Part shown: positions 43,017 through 50,503 of the stretch, piece by piece
How positions within the stretch are numbered: the first letter of the stretch is position 1
How the letters are laid out: each line of letters opens with the position of its first letter
From: Pseudomonas sp. J452
GTDB taxonomy: Bacteria > Pseudomonadota > Gammaproteobacteria > Pseudomonadales > Pseudomonadaceae
Assembly (NCBI RefSeq): GCF_024666525.1
Contig: NZ_CP088294.1
Span: 1,240,001-1,304,000, forward strand
DNA length: 64,000 bases
Direction of reading: 5' to 3'
The notes under the pieces: generated by a model
The model's database searches: none
What the model was told of the DNA's origin: nothing
Seen by the model: only the letters and a program-made list of their open reading frames with translations
Position numbers and translations under genes: made by a program

Positions 43017-43042
43017 CCCCTCTCCCATAAATGGGAGAGGGG
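43017..43042. repeat. Palindromic hairpin (CCCCTCTCCCAT type)
   Basis: Perfect 12-base arms CCCCTCTCCCAT and ATGGGAGAGGGG surround AA. It has no T tract. It lies 38 bases beyond the phoX stop and could serve as a transcript end or is a dispersed intergenic repeat. Confidence 0.6.
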
Positions 43043-43079
43043 AGGGAGCGGCATCTAGCGGGGGAGGGTGTCGCGCGGC

Positions 43080-45071
43080 TTACATCAGCCGTTTGCCATC
43101 TTCGCGGCTGATCACCACGGTGGCCGAGCGGGGACGGCGACCGGGGCCGTCGGGCCAGGTGCTGAGCAGGTTGCCCGCCGTCGAGCCTTCGCCGGGGTGC
43201 TGGATGTTGACGAACAGGGTGCGGAAGTCCGGCGTGGCGCTGATGCCGGTGACTTCGGCGCCGATCGGGCCGACCAGGAAGCGTTTGATCTCGCCCGTGC
43301 GTGGGTCGGCCACCAGCATCTGGTTGTTGCCGAACGGGCCGCTGGCCAGTTGACTGCCGCTCATGTCGGTCTGGATCCACAGGCGGCCGTCCGGGTCGAA
43401 CCACAGGCCGTCCGGGCTGGCCAGGATGTTGCGCTCATCCAGTGCCGCGCCACTCGGGCCCTGGCTGTCGCCCTGCGGGCCGGCGAGCAGGAAGATGTCC
43501 CAGTTGAAGCCCTTGCCGGCGTGGTCGCGGCGGTCTTCGCGCCAGCGAATGATGTGCCCGTAGGGGTTGGCCGCGCGCGGGTTGGCGGCATCGGCGCTGG
43601 TGCGCGAGCTGTTGTTGGTGAGGGTGAAGTACACCTCGCCGTTGTCCGGATTGACCGCACCCCATTCCGGGCGGTCCATCTTGGTGGCGCCGACGATATC
43701 GGCGGCCAGGCGGGTGTTGATCAGCACTTCGCCCTGGTCGGCGAAGCTCACCCCGGCGGCCGTGCAGGCGGCCTGGAAGGCCGGGTCATTGAGGTCGAGG
43801 GCCAGCCAGGTGCCGCTGCCGTCGGCGTTGAAGCGGGCGACATACAGGGTGCCTTCGTCGAGCAGGCGCCCCGGCTTGCGCAGCCAGGGCAGGTATTTGC
43901 CGCGGCTGACGTATTTGTAGATGTATTCGTTCTGCGAGTCGTCGCCGGAGTAGCACACCAGCGGCTTGCCGGCCTGCACCGGGGCGAAGATCAGGCCTTC
44001 GTGGGCGAAGCGGCCGAGGGCGCTGTGCTTGACCGGCTGCGACTCGGGGTCGAAGGGGTCGATCTCGACGATCCAGCCAAAATGGTTGGGTTCGTTGCGG
44101 TAGTCGCCTTCGGCGCTGGCAGCCTTGCGGGTGGCGTCGAAGCGCTGGAATTCGTCGCCGGGCAGGGTGTCCCAGCCGAAGCGGCTGGTGGTGCGCAGGC
44201 CGTAGCGCTTGAGTTCGCGCGGCAGGTCGGCATCGCGGGTTGCAAAGTAGCCGGCCCAGTTTTCTTCGCAGGTCAGGTAGGTGCCCCAGGGCGTGACGCC
44301 ATGGGCGCAGTTGTTCTGCGTGCCGCGGCTGGCGGTGCCGTCCGGGCTGTGCAGGGTCTTGAGCAGGGCGTGGCCACGCGCCGGGCCGGCCATCTGCATC
44401 GGCGTGGCGGCCGTGATGCGGCGGTTGAGGTAGCCGGGCACCACTTGCCATTCACCGCCCTGGCCGCGGCGCACCTCGATGATGGTGACGCCGTGGGCGT
44501 TGATCTCCTTGCGCACTTCCTCGGCGCTGGTGCGCAGGCCATTGACCGTGGTCGGGCCGTTGGGGTGCAGCAGCGGGGCGTCGACGTATTCGTTGTTGAA
44601 CACCAGCAGGCCGTGGTTGGAGCGCTTGCCGGCACCACGCTGGGCGTCGGCCGGGAAGAAGTGCATGCCGTCGTGGTGCATGCCGACCTGTTCGGCCTGG
44701 TCCTGGGCGCTGTTGCTGGCGTCTTCGAGGAAGGCCGGGAAACGCCCGCTGATCGGCGTACCCCAGGGCACGAACACGCTGGCGCGATAGCCGGCGGGAA
44801 CCGTGATGGCATCGGCGCGGCTGATGGCCACGGCGTCGAATGGCAGGCGGTTGCGCTTCTTCAATGCCACGCTTTTACCCGCCTGCTCGGCCGCTTCCAC
44901 CGCCTGCGGCAGCACACCGAGAAAGCCCAGGGCACCGACCGCACCAGCGCCGGCGATGATCTGCCGTCGGCGCTGGTCAATCAGCTCGCTCAGGTGCGGG
45001 TTGCTGGAGTGGTTGCTGGGGTGTTCATCGCCATTGCCAAACAGCACGTCGTTCTGATCATCACGGCTCAC
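43080..45071 (-). CDS. phoX: PhoX-family phosphatase (DUF839)
   Basis: The 663-residue protein has a Tat-like signal (QRRRQIIAGAGAVGALGF near residue 33) after a long N-terminus. The body shows PhoX features: VPWGTPISGRFPAFLEDASN, CEENWAGYFATRD, HEGLIFAPVQAGKPLVCYSG, and FRTLFVNIQHPGEGSTAG near the C-terminus. PhoX enzymes are Ca/Fe-dependent alkaline phosphatases acting in the periplasm or outside and are usually induced by phosphate starvation. It starts at a GTG (45071) after AGAAGGAAA. A weak PHO-box-like repeat lies upstream. Confidence 0.9.
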   Translation of the reverse strand: MSRDDQNDVLFGNGDEHPSNHSSNPHLSELIDQRRRQIIAGAGAVGALGFLGVLPQAVEAAEQAGKSVALKKRNRLPFDAVAISRADAITVPAGYRASVFVPWGTPISGRFPAFLEDASNSAQDQAEQVGMHHDGMHFFPADAQRGAGKRSNHGLLVFNNEYVDAPLLHPNGPTTVNGLRTSAEEVRKEINAHGVTIIEVRRGQGGEWQVVPGYLNRRITAATPMQMAGPARGHALLKTLHSPDGTASRGTQNNCAHGVTPWGTYLTCEENWAGYFATRDADLPRELKRYGLRTTSRFGWDTLPGDEFQRFDATRKAASAEGDYRNEPNHFGWIVEIDPFDPESQPVKHSALGRFAHEGLIFAPVQAGKPLVCYSGDDSQNEYIYKYVSRGKYLPWLRKPGRLLDEGTLYVARFNADGSGTWLALDLNDPAFQAACTAAGVSFADQGEVLINTRLAADIVGATKMDRPEWGAVNPDNGEVYFTLTNNSSRTSADAANPRAANPYGHIIRWREDRRDHAGKGFNWDIFLLAGPQGDSQGPSGAALDERNILASPDGLWFDPDGRLWIQTDMSGSQLASGPFGNNQMLVADPRTGEIKRFLVGPIGAEVTGISATPDFRTLFVNIQHPGEGSTAGNLLSTWPDGPGRRPRSATVVISREDGKRLM

Positions 45072-45125
45072 GGTTCGTTTCCTTCTGTTGAGGGTTCGAC
45101 GGAGACATGACGCTAACGGGAGAAG

Positions 45126-45143
45126 GCGACGACAACGTGACGC
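45126..45143 (-). promoter_or_regulatory. Weak PHO-box-like direct repeat upstream of phoX
   Basis: On the coding strand GCGTCAC and TCGTCGC are spaced 11 bases apart, the PHO-box period, and agree at 5 of 7 positions. They match the CTGTCAT consensus only partly. Location about 55-70 bases before the GTG is suitable. Confidence 0.25.
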
Positions 45144-45236
45144 TTGTATGGCGAGTTGGTGGCTTGTGCGCGGGTTAACCTTTTGCCGGCCGGCTGTGGT
45201 GTCGCGCTATGGGACTGATGCCGGTGTGCAGGCATA

Positions 45237-45263
45237 AAAAACCCGGGCCAGGCCCGGGTTTTT
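45237..45263. terminator. Bidirectional rho-independent terminator
   Basis: AAAAACCCGGGCC and GGCCCGGGTTTTT form a perfect stem around one base, flanked by A and T tracts. It lies 16 bases beyond the Tim44-like gene stop on the minus strand, so it ends that transcript. Confidence 0.85.
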
Positions 45264-45278
45264 GGTAACGCTGGTGGA

Positions 45279-46121
45279 TCAGCCGTTCTGGCGGATACCG
45301 GCCACCAGCCAGGGCTGGTTCTCGCCGTTGACCCGCTCCATGCGCCAGCTTTCGCTGAAAGGCTCGCCTTGGTCGAAGCGCGAGGTCTTGGCCACACCAC
45401 GGAAGGTCAGGGTAGCGACGGTCTTGTCGGCCAGTTCGTCGATACCGTCGAGCTGGGCGTCGAGGTCGTCGATGTAGGTGGACTGGAAGCCGTCGCCCAT
45501 CTCGGCGCGCTCGGTGGTCAGGAAGCTGAGCATCTGCGGGGTGACGAATTCGCCGATCTTGTCCATCTCGTTGGCGTCCCAGTGCTGCTGCAGGGACAGG
45601 AAGTGCTCGCGACCGGCGGCGATGAAGCGCTGCTCGTCGAACCAGGCCGGTGCCTTGATCACCGGACGAGCGACGGCTGCGCTGCTACCGCCGAAGATTG
45701 AGGCTTCTGGCATCTGCCGCTGCATGCCGCCGGCCATGGCCGGTTGGCCCTGGGCCCGACGACGGGAAGCGATCAGGCGGAAGATGACGAAGGCGATCAA
45801 GCCGATGATCAGGATGTCGAGGAACTGCATACCTTCGAAGCCGTCGCCCATGAACATCGAGGCGAGCAGGCCACCGGCGGCGATCCCGGCCAGCGGGCCA
45901 AGCCAGCGCGAAGCACCGCTGGCGGCTGGTGCGGCACGCCCGGCAGTGGCGGCAGCGCCGGTAGCAGCCGCAGGTGCGGCGGCTGGCGCATCGGCCTGGC
46001 GGGTCTGGTGGGTCGGCGCGGAGCCGAAGGACTTGCCGCCGCCCATGCGCTTGGCACTGGCGTCGAGGCTGAGAGTCAGGCCCAGGCACAGAGCCAGGGC
46101 GATGCTAAGAAAGCGCTGCAT
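45279..46121 (-). CDS. Tim44-domain membrane protein
   Basis: The 280-residue protein has a signal/anchor (MQRFLSIALALCLGLTLSLD), an Ala-rich low-complexity part, two short membrane segments (WLGPLAGIAAGGLLASMF, FLDILIIGLIAFVIFRLIAS) and a C-terminal Tim44-like domain (FIAAGREHFLSLQQHWDANE, then YIDDLDAQLDGIDELADKTV, and FSESWRMERVNGENQPWLVA). Bacterial Tim44-like proteins are inner-membrane proteins of unclear function. The ATG at 46121 begins the signal; an upstream extension is not conserved. A clear terminator follows. Confidence 0.9.
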   Translation of the reverse strand: MQRFLSIALALCLGLTLSLDASAKRMGGGKSFGSAPTHQTRQADAPAAAPAAATGAAATAGRAAPAASGASRWLGPLAGIAAGGLLASMFMGDGFEGMQFLDILIIGLIAFVIFRLIASRRRAQGQPAMAGGMQRQMPEASIFGGSSAAVARPVIKAPAWFDEQRFIAAGREHFLSLQQHWDANEMDKIGEFVTPQMLSFLTTERAEMGDGFQSTYIDDLDAQLDGIDELADKTVATLTFRGVAKTSRFDQGEPFSESWRMERVNGENQPWLVAGIRQNG

Positions 46122-46282
46122 GAAGGTATCCCGGTTAATGAGGTGGTACGCGCGCCATCCTGCCCAGTCCGGCGGGCAAAGGCCAGCCCAGTGTGTTTCC
46201 GGATTTATGTACAACTGTGTCTGTTCGCTCAGCCGGCGGTGCGTTACATCTGTGTTTTGCTTGCTTGCCCCGAGGTGTCTGC

Positions 46283-46915
46283 ATGTATATCCCCAAGGCG
46301 TTTGCCGTCAGCGAGCTGGCCGAATTGCACGGTTTGATCGAGCACAGTGGCGTGGCCAGCGTGATCAGTCATGGCGAACAGGGCCTGCAGGCCAGCCATC
46401 TGCCGCTGCTGCTGGTGCCCGGCGAGGGTGAGTTCGGCACCCTGTACGGCCACTTTGCGCGGGCCAATCCGCAATGGCGGGCCCTGGCTGACGGCGCCGA
46501 GGTGCTGGTGGTATTCCAGGGCGCCGAGGCCTATGTCAGCCCGAGCTTCTACCCGGCCAAGGCCGAGCACGGCAAGGTGGTGCCGACCTGGAACTACCAG
46601 GCGGTGCATGCCCATGGTCGCGCCGAGCTGTTCGACGAGCGCGAGCGCCTGCTGGCGCTGGTCAGCGCGTTGAGCGTCAAGCACGAACAGCGTCGCGAGC
46701 GGCCGTGGGCGGTGAGCGATGCGCCGGCCGACTATATCGACAGCATGCTGCGCGCCATCGTCGGCTTCGCCCTGCCGATCAGCCGCATCGAGGGCAGCTT
46801 CAAGCTCAGCCAGAACAAGAATGCCGCGGACTTCGCTGGGGTGCGCGACGGCTTGGCCGCGTCGCCGCAGGAAAGCGAGCGGTGCCTGGCCGAGTGCATG
46901 CAGCGCTTGCCCTGA
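46283..46915 (+). CDS. PaiB-like FMN-binding protein
   Basis: The 210-residue protein begins MYIPKAFAVSELAELHGLIE and continues with ASHLPLLLVPGEGEFGTLYG and HFARANPQWRAL, the signature of PaiB/FMN-binding split-barrel proteins. PSFYPAKAEHGKVVPTWNY is also typical. PaiB was described as a negative regulator in Bacillus; in Proteobacteria its role is unclear, and flavin binding is expected. The ATG at 46283 follows CGAGGTG. It is a single gene convergent with a TetR gene. Confidence 0.9.
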   Translation: MYIPKAFAVSELAELHGLIEHSGVASVISHGEQGLQASHLPLLLVPGEGEFGTLYGHFARANPQWRALADGAEVLVVFQGAEAYVSPSFYPAKAEHGKVVPTWNYQAVHAHGRAELFDERERLLALVSALSVKHEQRRERPWAVSDAPADYIDSMLRAIVGFALPISRIEGSFKLSQNKNAADFAGVRDGLAASPQESERCLAECMQRLP

Positions 46916-46983
46916 GCGATTGATTGTCCTGCTTCGCTCCGCAGCAGAAGCACGGAGTGATTCTCTTGTAGGAGCCGGGGTGC

Positions 46984-47559
46984 CTATCTGAGTAGCCAGC
47001 GCAACGGGCCGCGGCGCAGCTGGCGGCGCAGCAGGGCGCGCAATTCGACCTCGCCCGTCTCGGGGTGGCGCAGCCAGTGCACGAAGGTGCGCAGGTAGAC
47101 GGCAGTCAGCAGGCTTTCTTCGGCGATGCGGGAGAGGTGCAGGTTCTGCCGCAACGCGGCCTCGCGCCACCACTGTACGGTGCGGCTGATGCGCAGCAGG
47201 CCGCCGAACTGCAGGTGAAGATGCCCTGGCTCGAGCTTGTACAGCAGCATCTGCCCGGTCACCGCGCGGTGCGTGGCGAGGCTGGCCAGCCAGGCGACCA
47301 GCAGTTCCTCCAGGCGTTTTTCCGCGCTCAGGCCGGGCAGGTCGGCAGCTTTGGCGCGGGTCAGCAGGGCCTGGTCGGCGCGGTCGAACCAGGCTTCGAC
47401 CAGGTCGTCCTTCTGTTGGTAGTGGCGGGCGATGGCGGCCAGGTCGCTGTCCAGTTCGGCGGCGACCTCATGCAGGTGCAGGCGTTCCCAGCCGCAGCGG
47501 TCGGCCAGGTGCAGGGCGCAGTCGAGAATCTGTGCGGCGGAAGGGTTCGAGCGTGGCAT
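46984..47559 (-). CDS. TetR-like regulator
   Basis: The 191-residue protein has a TetR-type N-terminal helix-turn-helix (AAQILDCALHLADRCGWERL, then HEVAAELDSDLAAIARHYQQ) and a helical C-terminal domain. The recognition helix lacks the usual YxHF pattern, so DNA binding may be atypical. The C-terminal end is Arg/Leu-rich (ALLRRQLRRGPLRWLLR). Targets are unknown; it is convergent with the PaiB-like gene. The ATG at 47559 has AGGTAATCC upstream. Confidence 0.75.
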   Translation of the reverse strand: MPRSNPSAAQILDCALHLADRCGWERLHLHEVAAELDSDLAAIARHYQQKDDLVEAWFDRADQALLTRAKAADLPGLSAEKRLEELLVAWLASLATHRAVTGQMLLYKLEPGHLHLQFGGLLRISRTVQWWREAALRQNLHLSRIAEESLLTAVYLRTFVHWLRHPETGEVELRALLRRQLRRGPLRWLLR

Positions 47560-47590
47560 GGGGATTACCTCCGCTCGAAGTATGGACAGC

Positions 47591-47615
47591 CAGCCCGGCC
47601 GGGTACACCGGGCTG
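47591..47615. terminator. Hairpin between TetR-like and secreted protein genes
   Basis: Perfect 8-base arms CAGCCCGG and CCGGGCTG enclose a 9-base loop, 13 bases beyond the stop of the minus-strand secreted protein gene (47629). There is no T tract, so it may be a transcript-stabilising hairpin instead. Confidence 0.4.
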
Positions 47616-47628
47616 ACAGGCGGAGACT

Positions 47629-48072
47629 CTAGGGTGCGAGTGCCCGGAAGCTCACCTTGCCCAGTACTTCCTCTTCATTGGAAGCCTGCAGGTCTATCAG
47701 ATACCACTTGCCTTTCACGGTGCGGAAGCGGGCATTGAACAACAGCAGGCTGCCGGCTTCTCTTTCAATCAGGTAATAGCGCTTCTGATACACCTCGCCC
47801 TGAGATTTGCGCTTGATCGGGTGCATCTTGTAAATGCCGTCGCCATTTCTCCATTTTTCGAGAAAGGCTTTTGCCGCTCCGACATTGGATTCCTGACCAC
47901 TGAATCTATGCGCCTCGAAGCTTCGTTCGAAACAACCATCAGTCAGCTCATTCTCGATACAGGCGATATAACCCGCCTCGAACTGGTCGAGATCGGCAAT
48001 CGGTTCGCCGGCCAGGGCGGTGTGGCAGAACAGGCCGAGCGACAGCCCGGTCAACAGCTTCCTTGCGTTCAT
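47629..48072 (-). CDS. Small secreted protein of unknown function
   Basis: The 147-residue product has a signal peptide (MNARKLLTGLSLGLFCHTALA) and a mature part with a Cys pair (YIACIENELTDGCFE) and a C-terminal beta-rich region (KRYYLIEREAGSLLLFNARF, KGKWYLIDLQASNEEE). I recognise no family. The second ATG (48072) has AAGGA 9 bases upstream; the first ATG (48081) directly abuts that site, so the second is preferred. It lies 35 bases downstream of uvrD on the same strand and may be cotranscribed. Confidence 0.7.
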   Translation of the reverse strand: MNARKLLTGLSLGLFCHTALAGEPIADLDQFEAGYIACIENELTDGCFERSFEAHRFSGQESNVGAAKAFLEKWRNGDGIYKMHPIKRKSQGEVYQKRYYLIEREAGSLLLFNARFRTVKGKWYLIDLQASNEEEVLGKVSFRALAP

Positions 48073-48107
48073 CTGAGTCATTCCTTGCTTTAGAAAAGGG
48101 CAGAGGC

Positions 48108-50318
48108 TTACAGCGCCTCCAATTTGGCGTAGCCGAGCATCAGCCACTTGCTGCCTTCGGCCTCGAAGTTGACCTGCACCCGTGCCTGGGCGCCGCTGCC
48201 TTCGAAGTTGAGGATCACCCCGTCGCCGAACAGCGCATGGCGCACGTGCTGGCCGAGGCGAAAGCCGGTGTCCGGGACTTCGGCGTTGGCGAACATGCTC
48301 ATGCTGCTGGTGCCGCTGCTGCTGGAACTGCCGCTTCCATAAGGGCGGCTGACGCTGTTGGACAGGCGTACTTCCTGGATCAGCGCCGACGGAATCTCGC
48401 GGACGAAGCGCGAGACCTTGTTGTAGGTCTCGCTGCCGTACAGGCGGCGGGTCTCGGCGTAGGTCAGCACCAGGTGCTGCATGGCGCGGGTCACGCCGAC
48501 ATAGGCCAGGCGGCGTTCTTCCTCGAGGCGGCCGGGTTCTTCCAGGCTCATCTTGTGCGGGAACAGGCCTTCTTCCATGCCAACCAGGAACACCATGGGG
48601 AATTCCAGACCCTTGGCGCTGTGCAGGGTCATCAGCTGGATGCTTTCTTCGTGCTCGTCGGCCTGGGTGTCGCCGGCCTCCAGCGAGGCGTGGGTGAGGA
48701 AGGCCGCCAGCGGGCTCATCTCCTCTTCCTCGTTGTTCTCGAAGTTGCGTGCGGCGCTGACCAGTTCCTCGAGGTTTTCCACCCGCGCCTGGGCCTTCTC
48801 GCCTTTCTCGGCCTTGTGCCAGGCGATCAGCCCGCTCTGCTCGATGACCGTCTGCGCCATCAGGTGCAGGGGCATATCCAGCACCTTGGCGGCGAGGTTC
48901 TCGATCAGCTCGACGAAGGCGGCCAGGGCGCCGGCGGCGCGGCCAGGCAGGGCCTTGTTGGCGAGCAGCTGCTGCATCGCCGCCCACATCGACAGCTCGC
49001 TGTGGCGCGCGTGCTCGCGGATCGCCTCGATGGTCTTCTCGCCGACGCCACGGGTCGGCACGTTGATCACCCGCTCCAGCGCGGCATCGTTGTGCCGGCC
49101 TTCGAGCAGGCGCAGGTAGGCCACCGCGTTCTTGATCTCGGCGCGTTCGAAGAAGCGCTGGCCACCATAGATGCGGTAGGGAATCTTCTCGCGCAGCAGC
49201 GCTTCTTCGAGCACCCGTGACTGGGCGTTGGAGCGGTAGAGGATGGCGATTTCGCTGCGGCTGAGGCCGGTCTTCAGTGCGCGCTCGATGCTTTCCACCA
49301 CGTAGCGCGCTTCGTCGTGCTCGTTGAACGCGGCGTACAGGCACAGCGGTTCGCCGTCGTCGCCGTCGGTCCACAGCTCCTTGCCCAGGCGCTCGTTGTT
49401 GTTGGCGATCAGGGCGTTGGCGGCCTTGAGGATGCCGGCGGTGGAGCGGTAGTTCTGCTCCAGGCGGATCATCTGTGCGTCGGGGAAGTCGCTGCTGTAC
49501 TGCTGGATGTTCTCGATCTTGGCGCCGCGCCAGCCGTAGATCGATTGGTCGTCGTCGCCCACCACCATCAGGCTCTCGCCGCCTTTGGCGAGGAAGCGCA
49601 GCCAGGCGTATTGCACGGCGTTGGTGTCCTGGAACTCGTCGACCAGGATGTGCTTGAAGCGCTGCTGGTAGTGCGCCAGCAGGCCCGGGTTATCCCGCCA
49701 CAGGTCGAGGGCGCGCAGCAGCAGCTCGGCGAAGTCGATCACCCCGGTGCGCGCGCAGGCCGCTTCGTAGGCCTCGTAGATCTTCAGCATGGTGGCGAGG
49801 AACAGGTCGCCGCCGGCCTGGATGTTCTTCGGCCGCAGGCCTTCGTCTTTCTGCCCGTTGATGAACCACTGGGCCTGCTTGGCCGGCCAGCGTTGCTCGT
49901 CCAGGCCCAGCTCGCGGATCACCCGCTTGACCAGGCGCTGCTGGTCGTCGGAATCGAGGATCTGGAAATTCTCGGCCAACCCGGCTTCCTGCCAGTGCGC
50001 GCGCAGGATGCGATGCGCCAGGCCGTGGAAGGTGCCGACCCACATGCCGTTGGGGTTGAGGCCGAGCATCTGTTCGATACGGTGGCGCATCTCGGCCGCC
50101 GCCTTGTTGGTGAAGGTCACCGACAGGATGCTGTAGGGCGAGGCGTTGACGATCTGGATCAGCCAGGCGATGCGGTGCACCAGCACGCGGGTCTTGCCCG
50201 AGCCGGCGCCGGCCAGCACCAGCTGGCGGCCGAGCGGGGCGGCCACGGCCTGGCACTGCGCATCGTTGAGGGAGGCGAGGAGAAGTTCTGGGTCGAAAAG
50301 GGCGGGATCATTTTGCAT
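48108..50318 (-). CDS. uvrD: UvrD, DNA helicase II
   Basis: The 736-residue protein is a superfamily 1A helicase with all motifs: Walker A (VLAGAGSGKTRVLVHRIAWL, near residue 33), motif Ia SVTFTNKAAAEMRHR, Walker B DEFQDTN, motif III GDDDQSIYGWRGA, motif IV RLEQNYRST, motif V MTLHSAKGLEFP and motif VI EERRLAYVGVTRA. Length and C-terminus fit UvrD (nucleotide excision and mismatch repair) better than Rep. The ATG at 50318 starts MQNDPALFDPELL, without a strong ribosome site; P. aeruginosa UvrD begins similarly close to the Q motif (LNDAQCQAV). Confidence 0.95.
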   Translation of the reverse strand: MQNDPALFDPELLLASLNDAQCQAVAAPLGRQLVLAGAGSGKTRVLVHRIAWLIQIVNASPYSILSVTFTNKAAAEMRHRIEQMLGLNPNGMWVGTFHGLAHRILRAHWQEAGLAENFQILDSDDQQRLVKRVIRELGLDEQRWPAKQAQWFINGQKDEGLRPKNIQAGGDLFLATMLKIYEAYEAACARTGVIDFAELLLRALDLWRDNPGLLAHYQQRFKHILVDEFQDTNAVQYAWLRFLAKGGESLMVVGDDDQSIYGWRGAKIENIQQYSSDFPDAQMIRLEQNYRSTAGILKAANALIANNNERLGKELWTDGDDGEPLCLYAAFNEHDEARYVVESIERALKTGLSRSEIAILYRSNAQSRVLEEALLREKIPYRIYGGQRFFERAEIKNAVAYLRLLEGRHNDAALERVINVPTRGVGEKTIEAIREHARHSELSMWAAMQQLLANKALPGRAAGALAAFVELIENLAAKVLDMPLHLMAQTVIEQSGLIAWHKAEKGEKAQARVENLEELVSAARNFENNEEEEMSPLAAFLTHASLEAGDTQADEHEESIQLMTLHSAKGLEFPMVFLVGMEEGLFPHKMSLEEPGRLEEERRLAYVGVTRAMQHLVLTYAETRRLYGSETYNKVSRFVREIPSALIQEVRLSNSVSRPYGSGSSSSSGTSSMSMFANAEVPDTGFRLGQHVRHALFGDGVILNFEGSGAQARVQVNFEAEGSKWLMLGYAKLEAL

Positions 50319-50503
50319 CGCGGCATTCTACGGGCCGGGGTCAGGAGCGGCAAACCGTGACCGCCGAGAGGGCAACAGTCAGTGAACAACCGTGCGCCGC
50401 TGGTCGATGACAGCTGTTAAAAAGCCACTATCAGGCTTGGGCGAGCGCTCTAGCTCGGGTATGCTCGGGAAAAGTCGGGCAAACCATTACAAGAAAATCG
50501 CCT

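Noticed and set aside
45126..45143. PHO box before phoX as a firm call
   Set aside because: The period is right but only 5 of 7 positions agree between repeats and the consensus match is poor; kept only as a low-confidence feature.
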